A stretch of DNA of 64,000 nucleotides from Cladochytrium replicatum. Its lineage: Eukaryota; Chytridiomycota; Chytridiomycetes; Cladochytriales; Cladochytriaceae. The stretch spans positions 372,001 through 436,000 of the forward strand of contig JAHLKD010000024.1 in assembly GCA_025526935.1 (NCBI GenBank). The letters are read 5' to 3'. Below, piece after piece: positions 12,217 to 22,574 of the stretch (position 1 is the first letter of the stretch; every line of letters begins with the position of its first letter). The position numbers were made by a program, and so were the translations under genes. A model generated the notes under the pieces. It searched no databases, was not told the DNA's origin, and worked only from the letters and a program-made list of their open reading frames with translations.

Positions 12217-12969
12217 TCAAGCAAAAGTGCTTGCAAAGCTCGCCCTCTGTTTAACACGCTGGAGGTATTGCCCAAGCTTGGATCCCTCTTCGATCAGCTT
12301 GAACGCCTCAAGCTGGACCAGCTCATACGTCATTGCGATGTCCAGGATGGTGAACGTGGGGCTCTCAAGAAACCCACCATCAACGATGCGCGACTCCAAG
12401 TACGGCATGAAGTCGTCCTTCCAAATCTTGGTCACTGTGGTAGTGTCGGTCTCGTTCCAGAACGCACAAAGTATAAAATCATACAAACTGAATGTAAAAG
12501 CATAGGAAAATCAAAGGTTTGATCATAGTCACAAGGCAGTTCAACAAACCTGGTACATGCGAGGAAGAGATACTGGTAGAGCAGTGGCTTGAGATTGGCC
12601 GGGAGCAGCTCCGATGGAACTCGAGCCGAGTACTTGTCCAGAATGTGAAGGAAGATTGCGCCAGATTCCATCAGGCGAAAATCGCCATCTTTAAACGCGG
12701 GAACCTGTTTTCATTTTCTTTGTTCAGTATTACATCCACAGTGTGATCAGAAGTTTTGCCACCTTCCCAAATGCATGAACCTCGCTCATGTAAGCCTTCG
12801 TTGTCAGAATTTTCTTATCTTTCAACCAGCGAACGTCAATTTCATCCTCGAGGCCAAGCTCTATTATAAGCTGAAGAGGACGAGTCGAACACCAGTTGGT
12901 GTAGTGGAAGAGAGTTGGTTTGATGACGATGGTGATATCGTCGGAGGAAATGCTCGCTGCGGCAGCCAT
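12217..12969 (-). CDS. Glutathione S-transferase-like protein, copy 3
   Basis: Three exons (12763-12969, 12550-12704, 12217-12487) give 210 residues. The order matches copy 1: TLFHYTNWCSTRPLQLI, then VPAFKDGDFRLMESGAIFLHIL, then GGFLESPTFTILDIAMTYEL and KLGQYLQRVKQRASF. An extra intron splits HAFGK from VPAF; copy 1 has only the later intron, so one copy gained or lost it after duplication. Role: probable conjugation of glutathione to electrophiles. The substrate cannot be inferred. A TATA box lies about 60 bp upstream. Confidence 0.85.
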
Positions 12970-13450
12970 TGTGTTCTGCTGGTTGATTGTGCTGTTGTTC
13001 AGTGTATCAAGTTGTGGGGTAGATTTGTCCTTTTATAACACAGTCCACAGGCATAATTCTAACTGCGCATGTTCGTACACAACCCCGTTTGTCACCACGT
13101 TAAATATACCACTGATTTCCTGCAAATGATTTTTTTTGGTGAAGCGTGATTTTGTAAAATTGTTGATGTTAGCTTAAATATGAGACATGGTGGCACTCGT
13201 TCTCGTCAGAACGTCCGCAAACTTTGAGTCTCACAGTTCCACAATCGTAGCAATAATAGAGGAAGGAGAGTACTTGGGGGTGAGCTCGTTGCGCTTTCAC
13301 CTATGAAATGATTACGCCAGTGTTGATAGCACACTGCTGGGTGTCTGAGTTGGTGCGCCTTAACGACGCGGACTGCGCCTATTGTCCCAAAAACGAGCGT
13401 TATTGTGTCGCTCTCAAAATGCTTGACCCCAAACACCCATCCCAACACAC
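12970..13450. promoter_or_regulatory. Divergent promoter region, GST copy 3 and C2H2 gene
   Basis: 481 bp between two outward-facing starts. It holds the GST TATA box at 13031. The side next to the C2H2 gene is mixed sequence without a clear core element. No further gene is supported. Confidence 0.45.
13031..13037 (-). promoter_or_regulatory. TATA box of GST copy 3
   Basis: TATAAAA on the minus strand, about 62 bp upstream of the ATG at 12969. Confidence 0.45.
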
Positions 13451-14473
13451 ATGAGCAGAAGCAACCCTCGACCGGTTGCAGGTCCCTCTGGCGATTCTTC
13501 CCGATCTTCCCCAGAACGAACACCGCAAGAAATACTGGAAAACATTCTGTCAACACCTCGCCACTCAGATGGCACCTACCATTGCCCGAGCTGCTCACGC
13601 ACATTCACTCGCCGTTTCAATCTCAAGACGCATTTTGCATCGACCCATTGCAAAGTTAGAGAATTCCCGTGCCCTCATTGCCGCCATGCGTTCTCGCGAC
13701 GGTATGACTTGAGGAGACATCTGCGGATGGTTCATGGAGAGCAGAGCCCAGCTGCGGAACCACCGACGGTCATCGTTGTGGATGATGATGAGATGACGGA
13801 AGAGGCGACGATTGGTGCATCCAGTACCCCGGGCACAAGCATTGGTGGCGTCTCAGAATCGGAGGAACTCTCATCAGGATTTGCACGACGAGAGACAACT
13901 CCATTGCAGCAATTGCCACAGCCAAATGTTGTTTCGACAAGATCATTTCGCCTGCCGATTTCCGATATCATCCATGACACTCCATGGACACCTTCACTTT
14001 CATCGAGCCAGCCAGAACCACACCCAACAAGCCCCCCCGACGCCTCAAGCTCGACGGCCCTCCAAAGAGCGGAAATGAAACTTCAAGCATGGAATGTCAT
14101 GTCGTTGGATAACATTGTCATCGGCGGGGTGAGTAGATTCATCCCACCACCTTTGAAGAATGTAAGTTTTGTTGTTTTTATTTTGGTGAGCTGTTTCCGA
14201 GTGGGGTAACATCTTGTCCAGATCGAGACAGAAGCAGATGAAATTCGTTCATCGGCTCTTCCTGCCGAACCAGTTTCATTTCAAAGCGCGGAGAGTGCAC
14301 GCGAGCGTTTTTCACAAATCAATGCTTTGCGTGCCTCCACGAATGCTTTGATCTTCAGCCTGAGCTGTGATTATGCCATTGGGCTTCAAAAGATAAAGTA
14401 CGGTGTGGTTCCTGCATCGCTGGATTCGTCATTGCATCAGCGATTGATCCGCACGGTCTCTGCATACTTTTAA
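13451..14473 (+). CDS. C2H2 zinc-finger protein, putative transcription factor
   Basis: Two exons (13451-14161 and 14222-14473) join in phase 0 to 320 residues. Two adjacent C2H2 fingers occupy about residues 44-95: CPSCSRTFTRRFNLKTHFASTH and CPHCRHAFSRRYDLRRHLRMVH, each C-x2-C-x12-H-x4-H or H-x3-H. The rest is Ser/Pro/Glu-rich, with a conserved-looking C-terminal stretch ending LHQRLIRTVSAYF. Two tandem fingers near the N-terminus are common in fungal regulators. No target can be inferred. An earlier GTGAGT at 14130 is an alternative donor. Confidence 0.85.
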
Positions 14474-15952
14474 GAATGCGAGATTTGATTAAGTTTTGTA
14501 ACCGCTTTGCTAAATTACTGTATCCGTCTCAATACCCAAATAAAGAGACCACTACTTTCACACAAATTTTATGGTTGCAGTGTCTTTCTAGTTGTGTGCA
14601 AGAATTTGGCTCAGCTTGCCGAAAAGGAAAGCTTCCACCCACCTTTTGATAACAACCTGTTAGACTTATCTCTTGGCTCCGTTCTGGTGGTAAGCATTCA
14701 ATTTCGAAAGGAGCGCATTCTTGTTTCGACTGATACCCCCTTATCCATTTACGGTGACAGAGAAAACCTTTTGGAGGTGCAGCAGTCAATATGCCGGCAC
14801 GTATGGTTGAAGCAACCGGTATCCCCGAAGTTAAACGAATCCGAAGAATCGCAATGGTAAAAATTAATGCCGCTAAGACTTTGGGGTCGGAATACGATTG
14901 ATCCCGAGATTTTGCTAAAGCTGCAGAACTGTCCGATGCTGCTGCGACGCGCGGTATGCTGGAGCAGGCTCGCGTTCTGCTGAGGGAACAGAAGCGACGA
15001 GGAGTAATGCTTGTTGCGAGAAAACACGAACAGCAGTTATATGCCGAACTTGAGAGCATGAAGAGGCTCGTATGCCGCTGTTTGTTTGTGCATCTTCAGT
15101 TCCGAAAGAGGGGGAGGGGAGAAAGGCAATAAGACAGTTGGCAATGAGAGACATGGTAACATCGGTGAACCTTACCCCAGTCAACTACACGAAAAAGATC
15201 AGAGTAGGACTGGATATACTCTGACCGCAAAATGGGTTCACTTGTCTGGACGGTATTGTGCTCTCTCAATTTGCAGATATGCTTACTCTATTGCTCACCA
15301 ATTTCTGTGTGCCCGTTCAATCAAGCATTGAGGACTCCACTTTAGGCAGATTGATAGGTTGATAGAGGTTTCCCTACATTGATCTACGTCAAGACGATGT
15401 TAAAATTTATTTTTTCATAAAAAAAAAAGCCATATAAAAACGATGTGCCGTCCCCGTTCTGACCCTGGCACCAGCAGTCCTTCCTGCGCACTCCCCGTTG
15501 GCAACCTCATTATTCAATCAAGCGTTGACTAAAGCGTCCCTGGATAAGTAAGCTTTCGTTCCTGAACGTCACAGGTAGGTGTTTGTTAAGAACTCGCAGT
15601 GCTTGTTGCATTCTCTCTGACCTTTGCCCCAGCCTATTTGTTGTGACCCACTTCACCTTTTCAACGCTTGGTTGTGAAAAACTTATCTGGAACGAAAGGA
15701 AGGTTTAATTGTTCGACCGCCCCTCCTGCAGCAGCAAAGTCTATCTCAACAACACTCACCACCAACCAAACCGCTTAAATTTGCTCAATACTTTGCTTGC
15801 GGGAGTAAAACTACCGCTTGAGGTAAGCAGACCTCGTGTGTCCTGAATAGATCAGAGTCTCACAGTTTGCGATATTCACAGTAAAGGAGGCTAGCCATCT
15901 CTGTCTCCACACCCCACCACTCACCCCCGCGACTACCCTCCCCGACTCAACG
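14474..15952. other. Spacer with a degraded coding relic and the next gene's promoter
   Basis: About 1.5 kb. At 14791-15060 (+) there is a coding-like stretch starting MPARMVEATGIPEVKR. It is broken by a TGA, then continues AAELSDAAATRGMLEQARVL with a coiled-coil pattern. I read it as a gene remnant of unknown family. A poly-A run at 15420 and C/T-rich tracts just before 15953 belong to the promoter or 5' UTR of the next gene. Confidence 0.35.
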
Positions 15953-17953
15953 ATGAGCTTGTTCCGGTCACAACGGGAGCGCATTGTAGAACAAGACAGG
16001 GTCCAGCTCAAACCCAAGGAGGTGCTTGTAAGCCCTCCGACGCCACCTCAACGTTCTCCCCTGCGCAAATCTCCGATCAATGCTCGATCATCTCCTGTTT
16101 CCCTCAATCCACCCAACCCCGAGAATGAAGATCGAAACTCCACCATCTGGATCATGTACGACGAGTACAATAATCGCTCCGACTCTGAAGCATCCCACGC
16201 AGTGGATGCAATGACGGAGGCAAACGATGAAGATCAGCAACAGGACTCGGAGGATTCCCGGCGAACCTCCATGACAACAATCAGTCTCTCGAATTTCAAG
16301 CGATTCCTCGAACAGCCGGAAGATAGCCCCTACGACACCGAGGAGTTGAACAACAAGCTTGAAAAGTATCTGGAAAAGATGGCAAACCGTCGTTCTTGGA
16401 ACGTTAGCTCGGCGGTTCCTGAAGCGAAGTACTCAACGGTTGACGCTTCCGAAGCGAACCGCATTCGAGAACTCCCTCAACCTAACGAAGTCCCCCGTTC
16501 GCCAAAGAAACACGATCACGATCCTTTATCTCACGATGATGAAAAGGACGGGGCATCAGATCGTTCTCAGCCATCATCTGCAGCAGCGCTCCCCTCGTCA
16601 ACTCCCGCCCGCCGATTAGTGATTCCATCAACATCACAGCCTGAGGCTCAGCCCGCCGCTCGCCCGGTACCACCGACAAGCGAGGGCCTGCAAAAGCCGA
16701 AAATTGGGTTGGAAGCCTCTGTTCCCCTTCGAGGTGAATCGATTGTCGCGTCGCTCAATGACATTTTCGCCCCACCAGCCTCCCAGCAGCAACCGAAAAC
16801 CAATTCCATCCACCCAACTCGAAGCTTCATTCCAGACGGTGCACGCTTGCCGATCCAACCAACGGCACCACCATCCGGAACTCCCCAACACAAAGCATTG
16901 CCTACCTCCAGCCCACCACAACAGCAAACCTTCCTTCAGCACTCACCGCCAAACTTTTCTTCTCCATTGGCCGGTTCTCCGCCAATGTTCTACAACATGC
17001 AGCAAGGCTCACCCGCAGCGATGATGCCGATTCACACCAACATGCAGCAGGTGCCGCCACCACTTACTTCCAAGATGAATTCTCCACCGCTTCCTCCGAT
17101 TCCTGCTCCTCAAACTTCTTATTCGCCTCCGACAAAGCAAAACTACATGGGTACATTGGCAAGGGCGGAGCCCAATGGACTTCCTTTGCTTGTCTCTCCT
17201 GGTTGGCCGGCGCGGATGGGACCACCCCCAACGCAACCACGGTTAGCTCAGCTCCAAGTTGGCCAGCGGCTATCTCCAGAGGAGTATCGACAGGTGGTCT
17301 CCTCTCACGTCCTTTCTTCACCTGAAACCTTAGTGGCGTCTTCCTCCGACAACGATTCTGCTACCCCGTACTCTGGTGCAAACCGGAAGAATCAAGGTCC
17401 AACTTTCGGGGTAACGGATCCGAAGTGGCCCGAACGCGACCCAACTGTGATCAAAATGCAGCGCCGGCACGCTGGAATGGTCGGTCCCAGCTCCTACACT
17501 CCTCCAGATTATCTCTCCAAACTTCGGGAGGAGGACATTACCGATCAAGCGCCTCTGTCGAGAAAGCCAGCTGTGACTGCCCCCCGGCCAGCATCTGGTG
17601 GATCTGACAAAGACGTCAAGATCGACGATTCACGTGGAAGGTCTCGCGTGCGGGGTGAGGATGGTACGGCTCGGGTTCGTTCATCGCAACGAGATTCCTC
17701 ACCTCGGTTGGCCAGAGGTGGTCTAACGATCAACTCTGGGGTGACGGATTACACCTCGCTGAAATCGAAAGGGCAAGTGAAGCTTGGAGATGCGAGAAAG
17801 AAGCGTCAGGAGTTGGTACGGAAGAGGCGACGCGGCGTGTTCGCATTGAAGTCGGCGGTGTTGATCAGTGTGTTGAATTTGCTGTTAGTTGATGCCTTCT
17901 TGATCTTTTGGCTCGTGAGGGGAGGTGCTGGTACTTTATTTGGCAAGGCATGA
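15953..17953 (+). CDS. Large disordered protein with a C-terminal membrane anchor, family unknown
   Basis: Intronless, 666 residues. The first ~600 residues are Ser/Pro/Gln-rich and charged, without a recognisable domain. A basic patch (RKKRQELVRKRRRG, about 615-628) precedes one hydrophobic segment at about 634-655 (SAVLISVLNLLLVDAFLIFWL) and only about 11 more residues. This is the layout of a tail-anchored or type II protein with its bulk in the cytosol or nucleoplasm. An SNF/DSR-rich region around 90-120 could be a phosphorylation site. It shares TLARAEPN (residues 401-408) with the CEP70 homologue. A long pyrimidine-rich leader ends at the ATG. Confidence 0.7.
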   Translation: MSLFRSQRERIVEQDRVQLKPKEVLVSPPTPPQRSPLRKSPINARSSPVSLNPPNPENEDRNSTIWIMYDEYNNRSDSEASHAVDAMTEANDEDQQQDSEDSRRTSMTTISLSNFKRFLEQPEDSPYDTEELNNKLEKYLEKMANRRSWNVSSAVPEAKYSTVDASEANRIRELPQPNEVPRSPKKHDHDPLSHDDEKDGASDRSQPSSAAALPSSTPARRLVIPSTSQPEAQPAARPVPPTSEGLQKPKIGLEASVPLRGESIVASLNDIFAPPASQQQPKTNSIHPTRSFIPDGARLPIQPTAPPSGTPQHKALPTSSPPQQQTFLQHSPPNFSSPLAGSPPMFYNMQQGSPAAMMPIHTNMQQVPPPLTSKMNSPPLPPIPAPQTSYSPPTKQNYMGTLARAEPNGLPLLVSPGWPARMGPPPTQPRLAQLQVGQRLSPEEYRQVVSSHVLSSPETLVASSSDNDSATPYSGANRKNQGPTFGVTDPKWPERDPTVIKMQRRHAGMVGPSSYTPPDYLSKLREEDITDQAPLSRKPAVTAPRPASGGSDKDVKIDDSRGRSRVRGEDGTARVRSSQRDSSPRLARGGLTINSGVTDYTSLKSKGQVKLGDARKKRQELVRKRRRGVFALKSAVLISVLNLLLVDAFLIFWLVRGGAGTLFGKA

Positions 17954-19278
17954 TATGTGTGAGTGAACATATCGGATTTTTCTACTGAGGCAGTTTTGGC
18001 TTTGATACCCGTTTTTTATTCTTATCGTTGCTGATTCAGATTTCCCAAGTTTCTCCATTTTCCTGGGGTATGATTCTCGCCCCATATATCTTCTCTTCAT
18101 AGTATTTCGTCCTCCCTCTATTTACTCTGGGCTGGCCGATTGTTATTCATACTAGGAGATGTTTTATTATCTGTTGACAAAGATGAGGGGGTCTCTTATT
18201 CATTTCACGGTCCCTCTTCTTCCTTTCCCTCACTTTTCACGGCTTTTGTTCGCCCGCTGTTTTGGGCTGCCGCGTCATTCCATCCGGGGGGGTAACATGT
18301 CAGTCCTTCGGAAGCGCACTTTTCTTGTTTTGGCGGGAATCGACATTTTATTCAACCTTTTCTCGTGTACCATTCGCAAAACCCTATGCATCACCTTGCC
18401 CAGCCAGACCTTCCGACCCCCCCTATTGTAGAAAAAAGCACCAAAAACATTTTTTCTTGCTTTTATTCCCTTCCGGTATCTGCGGCGCCATTTTCTTTCC
18501 TGTTGCCAGCCGCCTGCCCGTTTTGCGAAATTCTATTATGTGCTTTATTTTTCCTACAGCCTTTTCTTGGTGAGGCCATATTTTTTCTTTCGCATCCCAT
18601 GTTACCGTCCCGTAGTGCATCTCGGTCAAGTTCAAGCTTTTTTTATTTTTTACCTCAGATCATCGCCAACTACACCTCTGAGTGCGGTACGGCCCTTTTC
18701 TTGTTTGGATAACGGTTTGGTCTTTTTCTTCATGTTTACTGAGAGTCAAGCCAATGGGATAACAGAACCTCAACAAAACCAAAAAAAACATATGAATTGT
18801 TCAGTCGGGTTTTTCTGGTTGTACGGGTTTGTTTATTACTTTCTTGTGAGCCTCGTATAAACCATTTTCCATCAGCGAGTTTATCAATATATGTTAAAAG
18901 TCGCCGAAATTAGTCCCTCCTGAAAGCCTGCACTACTTCCACCTTGCAAAAGAGGCAAGTTAGATTCCTTCGGTATTTTGTGAAAGGGTTCTTTCAAGGC
19001 ATACCCTGGATATAATGGCTTTCATGACGACGATCGTTATGAATATTCAACGGACAGCCCAACGGTTTTCCGGCATTAGTTACTTACGAAAATCTGCACA
19101 AAAACCTCTGGAAAGCTAGCACTTCAAACCAGACAAAGAATATCTTTGATCCAATGGACCCCTAACACAATTGGAGCCAATAATTTATTGAACCACCTAG
19201 GTTAGTAAACTTCATGTCTCCAAATGGGTGAAAACTTAAAGCATCGTGGAACCGTACTTTTAGTATATTTAGATGCTT
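17954..19278. other. T-rich intergenic region, no gene supported
   Basis: About 1.3 kb between converging genes. The stretch 18160-18860 is open in some plus-strand frames, but these are T-rich frames full of Phe/Leu/Ser without domain signal. They fit long 3' UTR and spacer. No tRNA, repeat or hairpin stands out. Confidence 0.45.
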
Positions 19279-20403
19279 CTATCCTTTCAGAGCAGCACGA
19301 CGCAAAGCATCGTTTGACTTGCGAATAGTTTGTCGTTCCCTGAAGCTTGGCCGTTTCTTCTTCACCTGGGTTGGCGTTGCAACGTTCATCCTCCGTTTCT
19401 CCACTATCTTCCCAAACGCATCCAGATACAGCCCCTCCTTCCTCAACTCTTCACCCAGCGCATTCGTCATCAATTTTCGCACTCTCAGCTGAATAGGTCC
19501 CTCTTTCGACCCATCAGAGGAAACGACAGCCTCCTTCTTCATCTCCGCAGCCTTAATCGCATCCGCCATCCCCTGCAGTTTCGACCGCACCCTCTCCACA
19601 CGCGCAGATTCCCTCTCCCTCGCGCTCTCCCAAAAGTCCTTGTTGACCTGCATCCGATCGATAGTCTTATGCAAGTTCAGCTCTGTCGCGTCCAACCGTT
19701 TCATCTGCTTCCCGGTTAAATCCTGCCTCTGCATCAATCGGACGCACTCGACTGGCGCAAACGTCAACGGGTCGACAAGCGTGATTTTCTCCTGAATGTA
19801 TTTGTTCGCCTCGAGCTCGCGGAGACGTTGCAGGTTCGGCTCGAGCTGCTCCTCCGCGAGGGCGCGGACCGTGTCGCGCGGGTTCCCGACGAGCTCAATG
19901 ATGGCCATCGGAGCGCGATCGGTCGCGACGCTGCGGTATCCGAATCGCATGACTCGTGTGAAGCCGCCCTTACGATCTTTGTATCGTTCTACGAGCGTGC
20001 CGAAGAGTTTGGGCATCACTTCGTTGGGAGTCTTTTTTTTTTGTTGTGTGTGGGAGGGGAGGAAATGGTTGGCTTATTACGGAAGTGAAGTTTTTGCGGG
20101 GACATACGTAGAGCAGACTCCGTGTCTGTGCTTCGATCTCTGGTGTGGCTCTTCGTGCGCTTGCGATCAGCTGAATATAGATCAGACGATGAGTGAAATG
20201 TTATATTATTCCCATTGACGTGTCACCTTGTCTGCTGCATGTTGGACAAACTTTGCCTTTGCTACTGTCGTAACGATGCGCTCATTCTTGATCAAAGATG
20301 TCAGAAGCGAGCGCAAGAGCGCTTGACGGTGTGATGGGGTCCTCCCAAGCTTCTTCTGCCAGTGCCGGATTCCATGCTTCATTTTGAGGTTTTCTGGAGG
20401 CAC
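19279..20403 (-). CDS. MRPL8: Mitochondrial large-subunit ribosomal protein bL17m
   Basis: Three exons (20227-20403, 20108-20170, 19279-20031) splice in phase 0 to 330 residues. The N-terminal ~125 residues follow bacterial L17: MKHGIRHWQKKLGRTPSHRQALLRSLLTSL, then KFVQHAADKLIASARR, then LFGTLVERYKDRKGGFTRVMRFG and MAIIELVGN. The C-terminal ~200 residues are a charged, helical extension absent from bacterial L17, as is usual for fungal mitochondrial versions. The protein binds 23S-type rRNA at the exit-tunnel side of the mitoribosome. The symbol follows the yeast name for bL17m. No cleavable presequence is obvious. Confidence 0.92.
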
Positions 20404-20668
20404 GTGGACAAGGAAGTGAACGTTTGAAAAAATCGGGAAATTGCGATTAATTTTTCATTATTTTTATCGCTAAGATGATATCCACTCAACCGAGAGAGGA
20501 CATTAACTACATACATGGGTATGTTAAACAAAAAAAGTCCATGTCCAGAAAGGGAAAAAGCCCAACACAATGCAAACTATCCTCACCAACGATTCCACTC
20601 TCGACCAGAAATCGCACCAGCCATGAACTCAAATCTGGCTGATTATTTGTGTCGAACGTTTCAACTAA

Positions 20669-21498
<830 letters not shown>

Positions 21499-21768
21499 CT
21501 TCCGTCAGGTTTCGATTCTGTTCTGGGTGTGAATAGCAGCAAGCAGCACTCAATGATGGAATCCGTATGTCTCCAGAACGTGTTTAAGCCACAGACTTTG
21601 TCAAGCATCCGAAAGCATTTCCAATTTCCAATGCAACTACCCGAACCCGGTGCTGGTGCTGCCAGTGGAAATCATCAACAATCAGGAGCGGTGCACTTGA
21701 CCGCACTCGAGTGGAAACACAGCAGCGGAATTGCGGTACTCGAATAAAGTCTTAGATTATGCCACCGA

Positions 21769-22314
21769 ATGGGAAGAATCGATATACTTGAACGGCTGAA
21801 GAGTGGCGGGTATAATTTGGCGTGCTGGAGGACATTTGCAAGCTGCAACGGCCACACTGATGTACTGGACTGGTTCATGACCAGCGGGTTCGAACTCAAA
21901 TGGCCTGACACTTCAATTATTCCCCAGCACCCGGGGACACATACATGTTTTGAACTGGTGGAAGCTGACGGACTCGAGCTCGATTTTATATGTGCCCATC
22001 CGATGGATCGTGCCGCGAACGTCGAAGTGCTTGATTGGTGCAAAGAGAGTGGATATGATCTGTCGAATTGCTACACGACATATGCCACGTATAACGCCAG
22101 TCGATTTGGGCATGTCGACATTCTCGATTGGTGGAAGAACAGCGGTCTACCGATGCGGTTTGCCACTTATATTGTTACGACTGCAAGGAACAAAGGACTG
22201 CACCATGGCGTGGATAGTTGGGAGTCAAGTGGCCTTCTAAGTTGGTATAAGTATCGTTCGAATGGAAGTTATTTTATAGATGAAGCGGTGGCACGCGCAA
22301 ATAGCTGTACATGA
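21769..22314 (+). pseudogene. Ankyrin-like repeat fragment (GHVDVLDWW type)
   Basis: One open stretch with several ~33-residue units of the pattern GH-x-D-V/I-L-D-W-x-x-x-S-G-x-x-L: GHTDVLDWFMTSGFEL, NVEVLDWCKESGYDL and GHVDILDWWKNSGLPM. Such repeats are abundant in chytrid genomes. The fragment starts and ends abruptly. The coding-like signal between 21560 and 21769 is in other frames, so it is probably the remnant of a longer gene. No function can be given. Confidence 0.6.
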
Positions 22315-22574
22315 ATGCACATGAACTTTGATTATGTTTCATACTCGGGATTGAAATTATCTTTCACTCATCACTTATGACTTTTCGAGAATGTGTTCTG
22401 TTGGGCCTGCATCACGACCTCGGAAACTTATGCGTGTGCTCCACAGCAGATGCAGCCGCTTTGTTCCAACAAATCTGGTGTTAGCGAATATTCAAAAGAA
22501 CTAACATCTCGCCTGTGTGCTAGTGTGTGAGAATCCAAGTTTTGAAGCAGGACGAGTTGGGAAAGGTTAGATGA

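Noticed and set aside
13206-13604. Minus-strand frame over the C2H2 promoter and start
   Set aside because: It is antisense to the C2H2 gene and shows no family.
14791-14880. EATGIPEV segment resembling the N-terminus of AC19 (DATGIPQV)
   Set aside because: Only five to six residues match and the surrounding sequence is different. Treated as chance, not a partial AC19 copy.
18159-18860. Overlapping plus-strand frames in a T-rich region
   Set aside because: Phe/Leu-rich translations without domains, in several frames at once. They reflect base composition.
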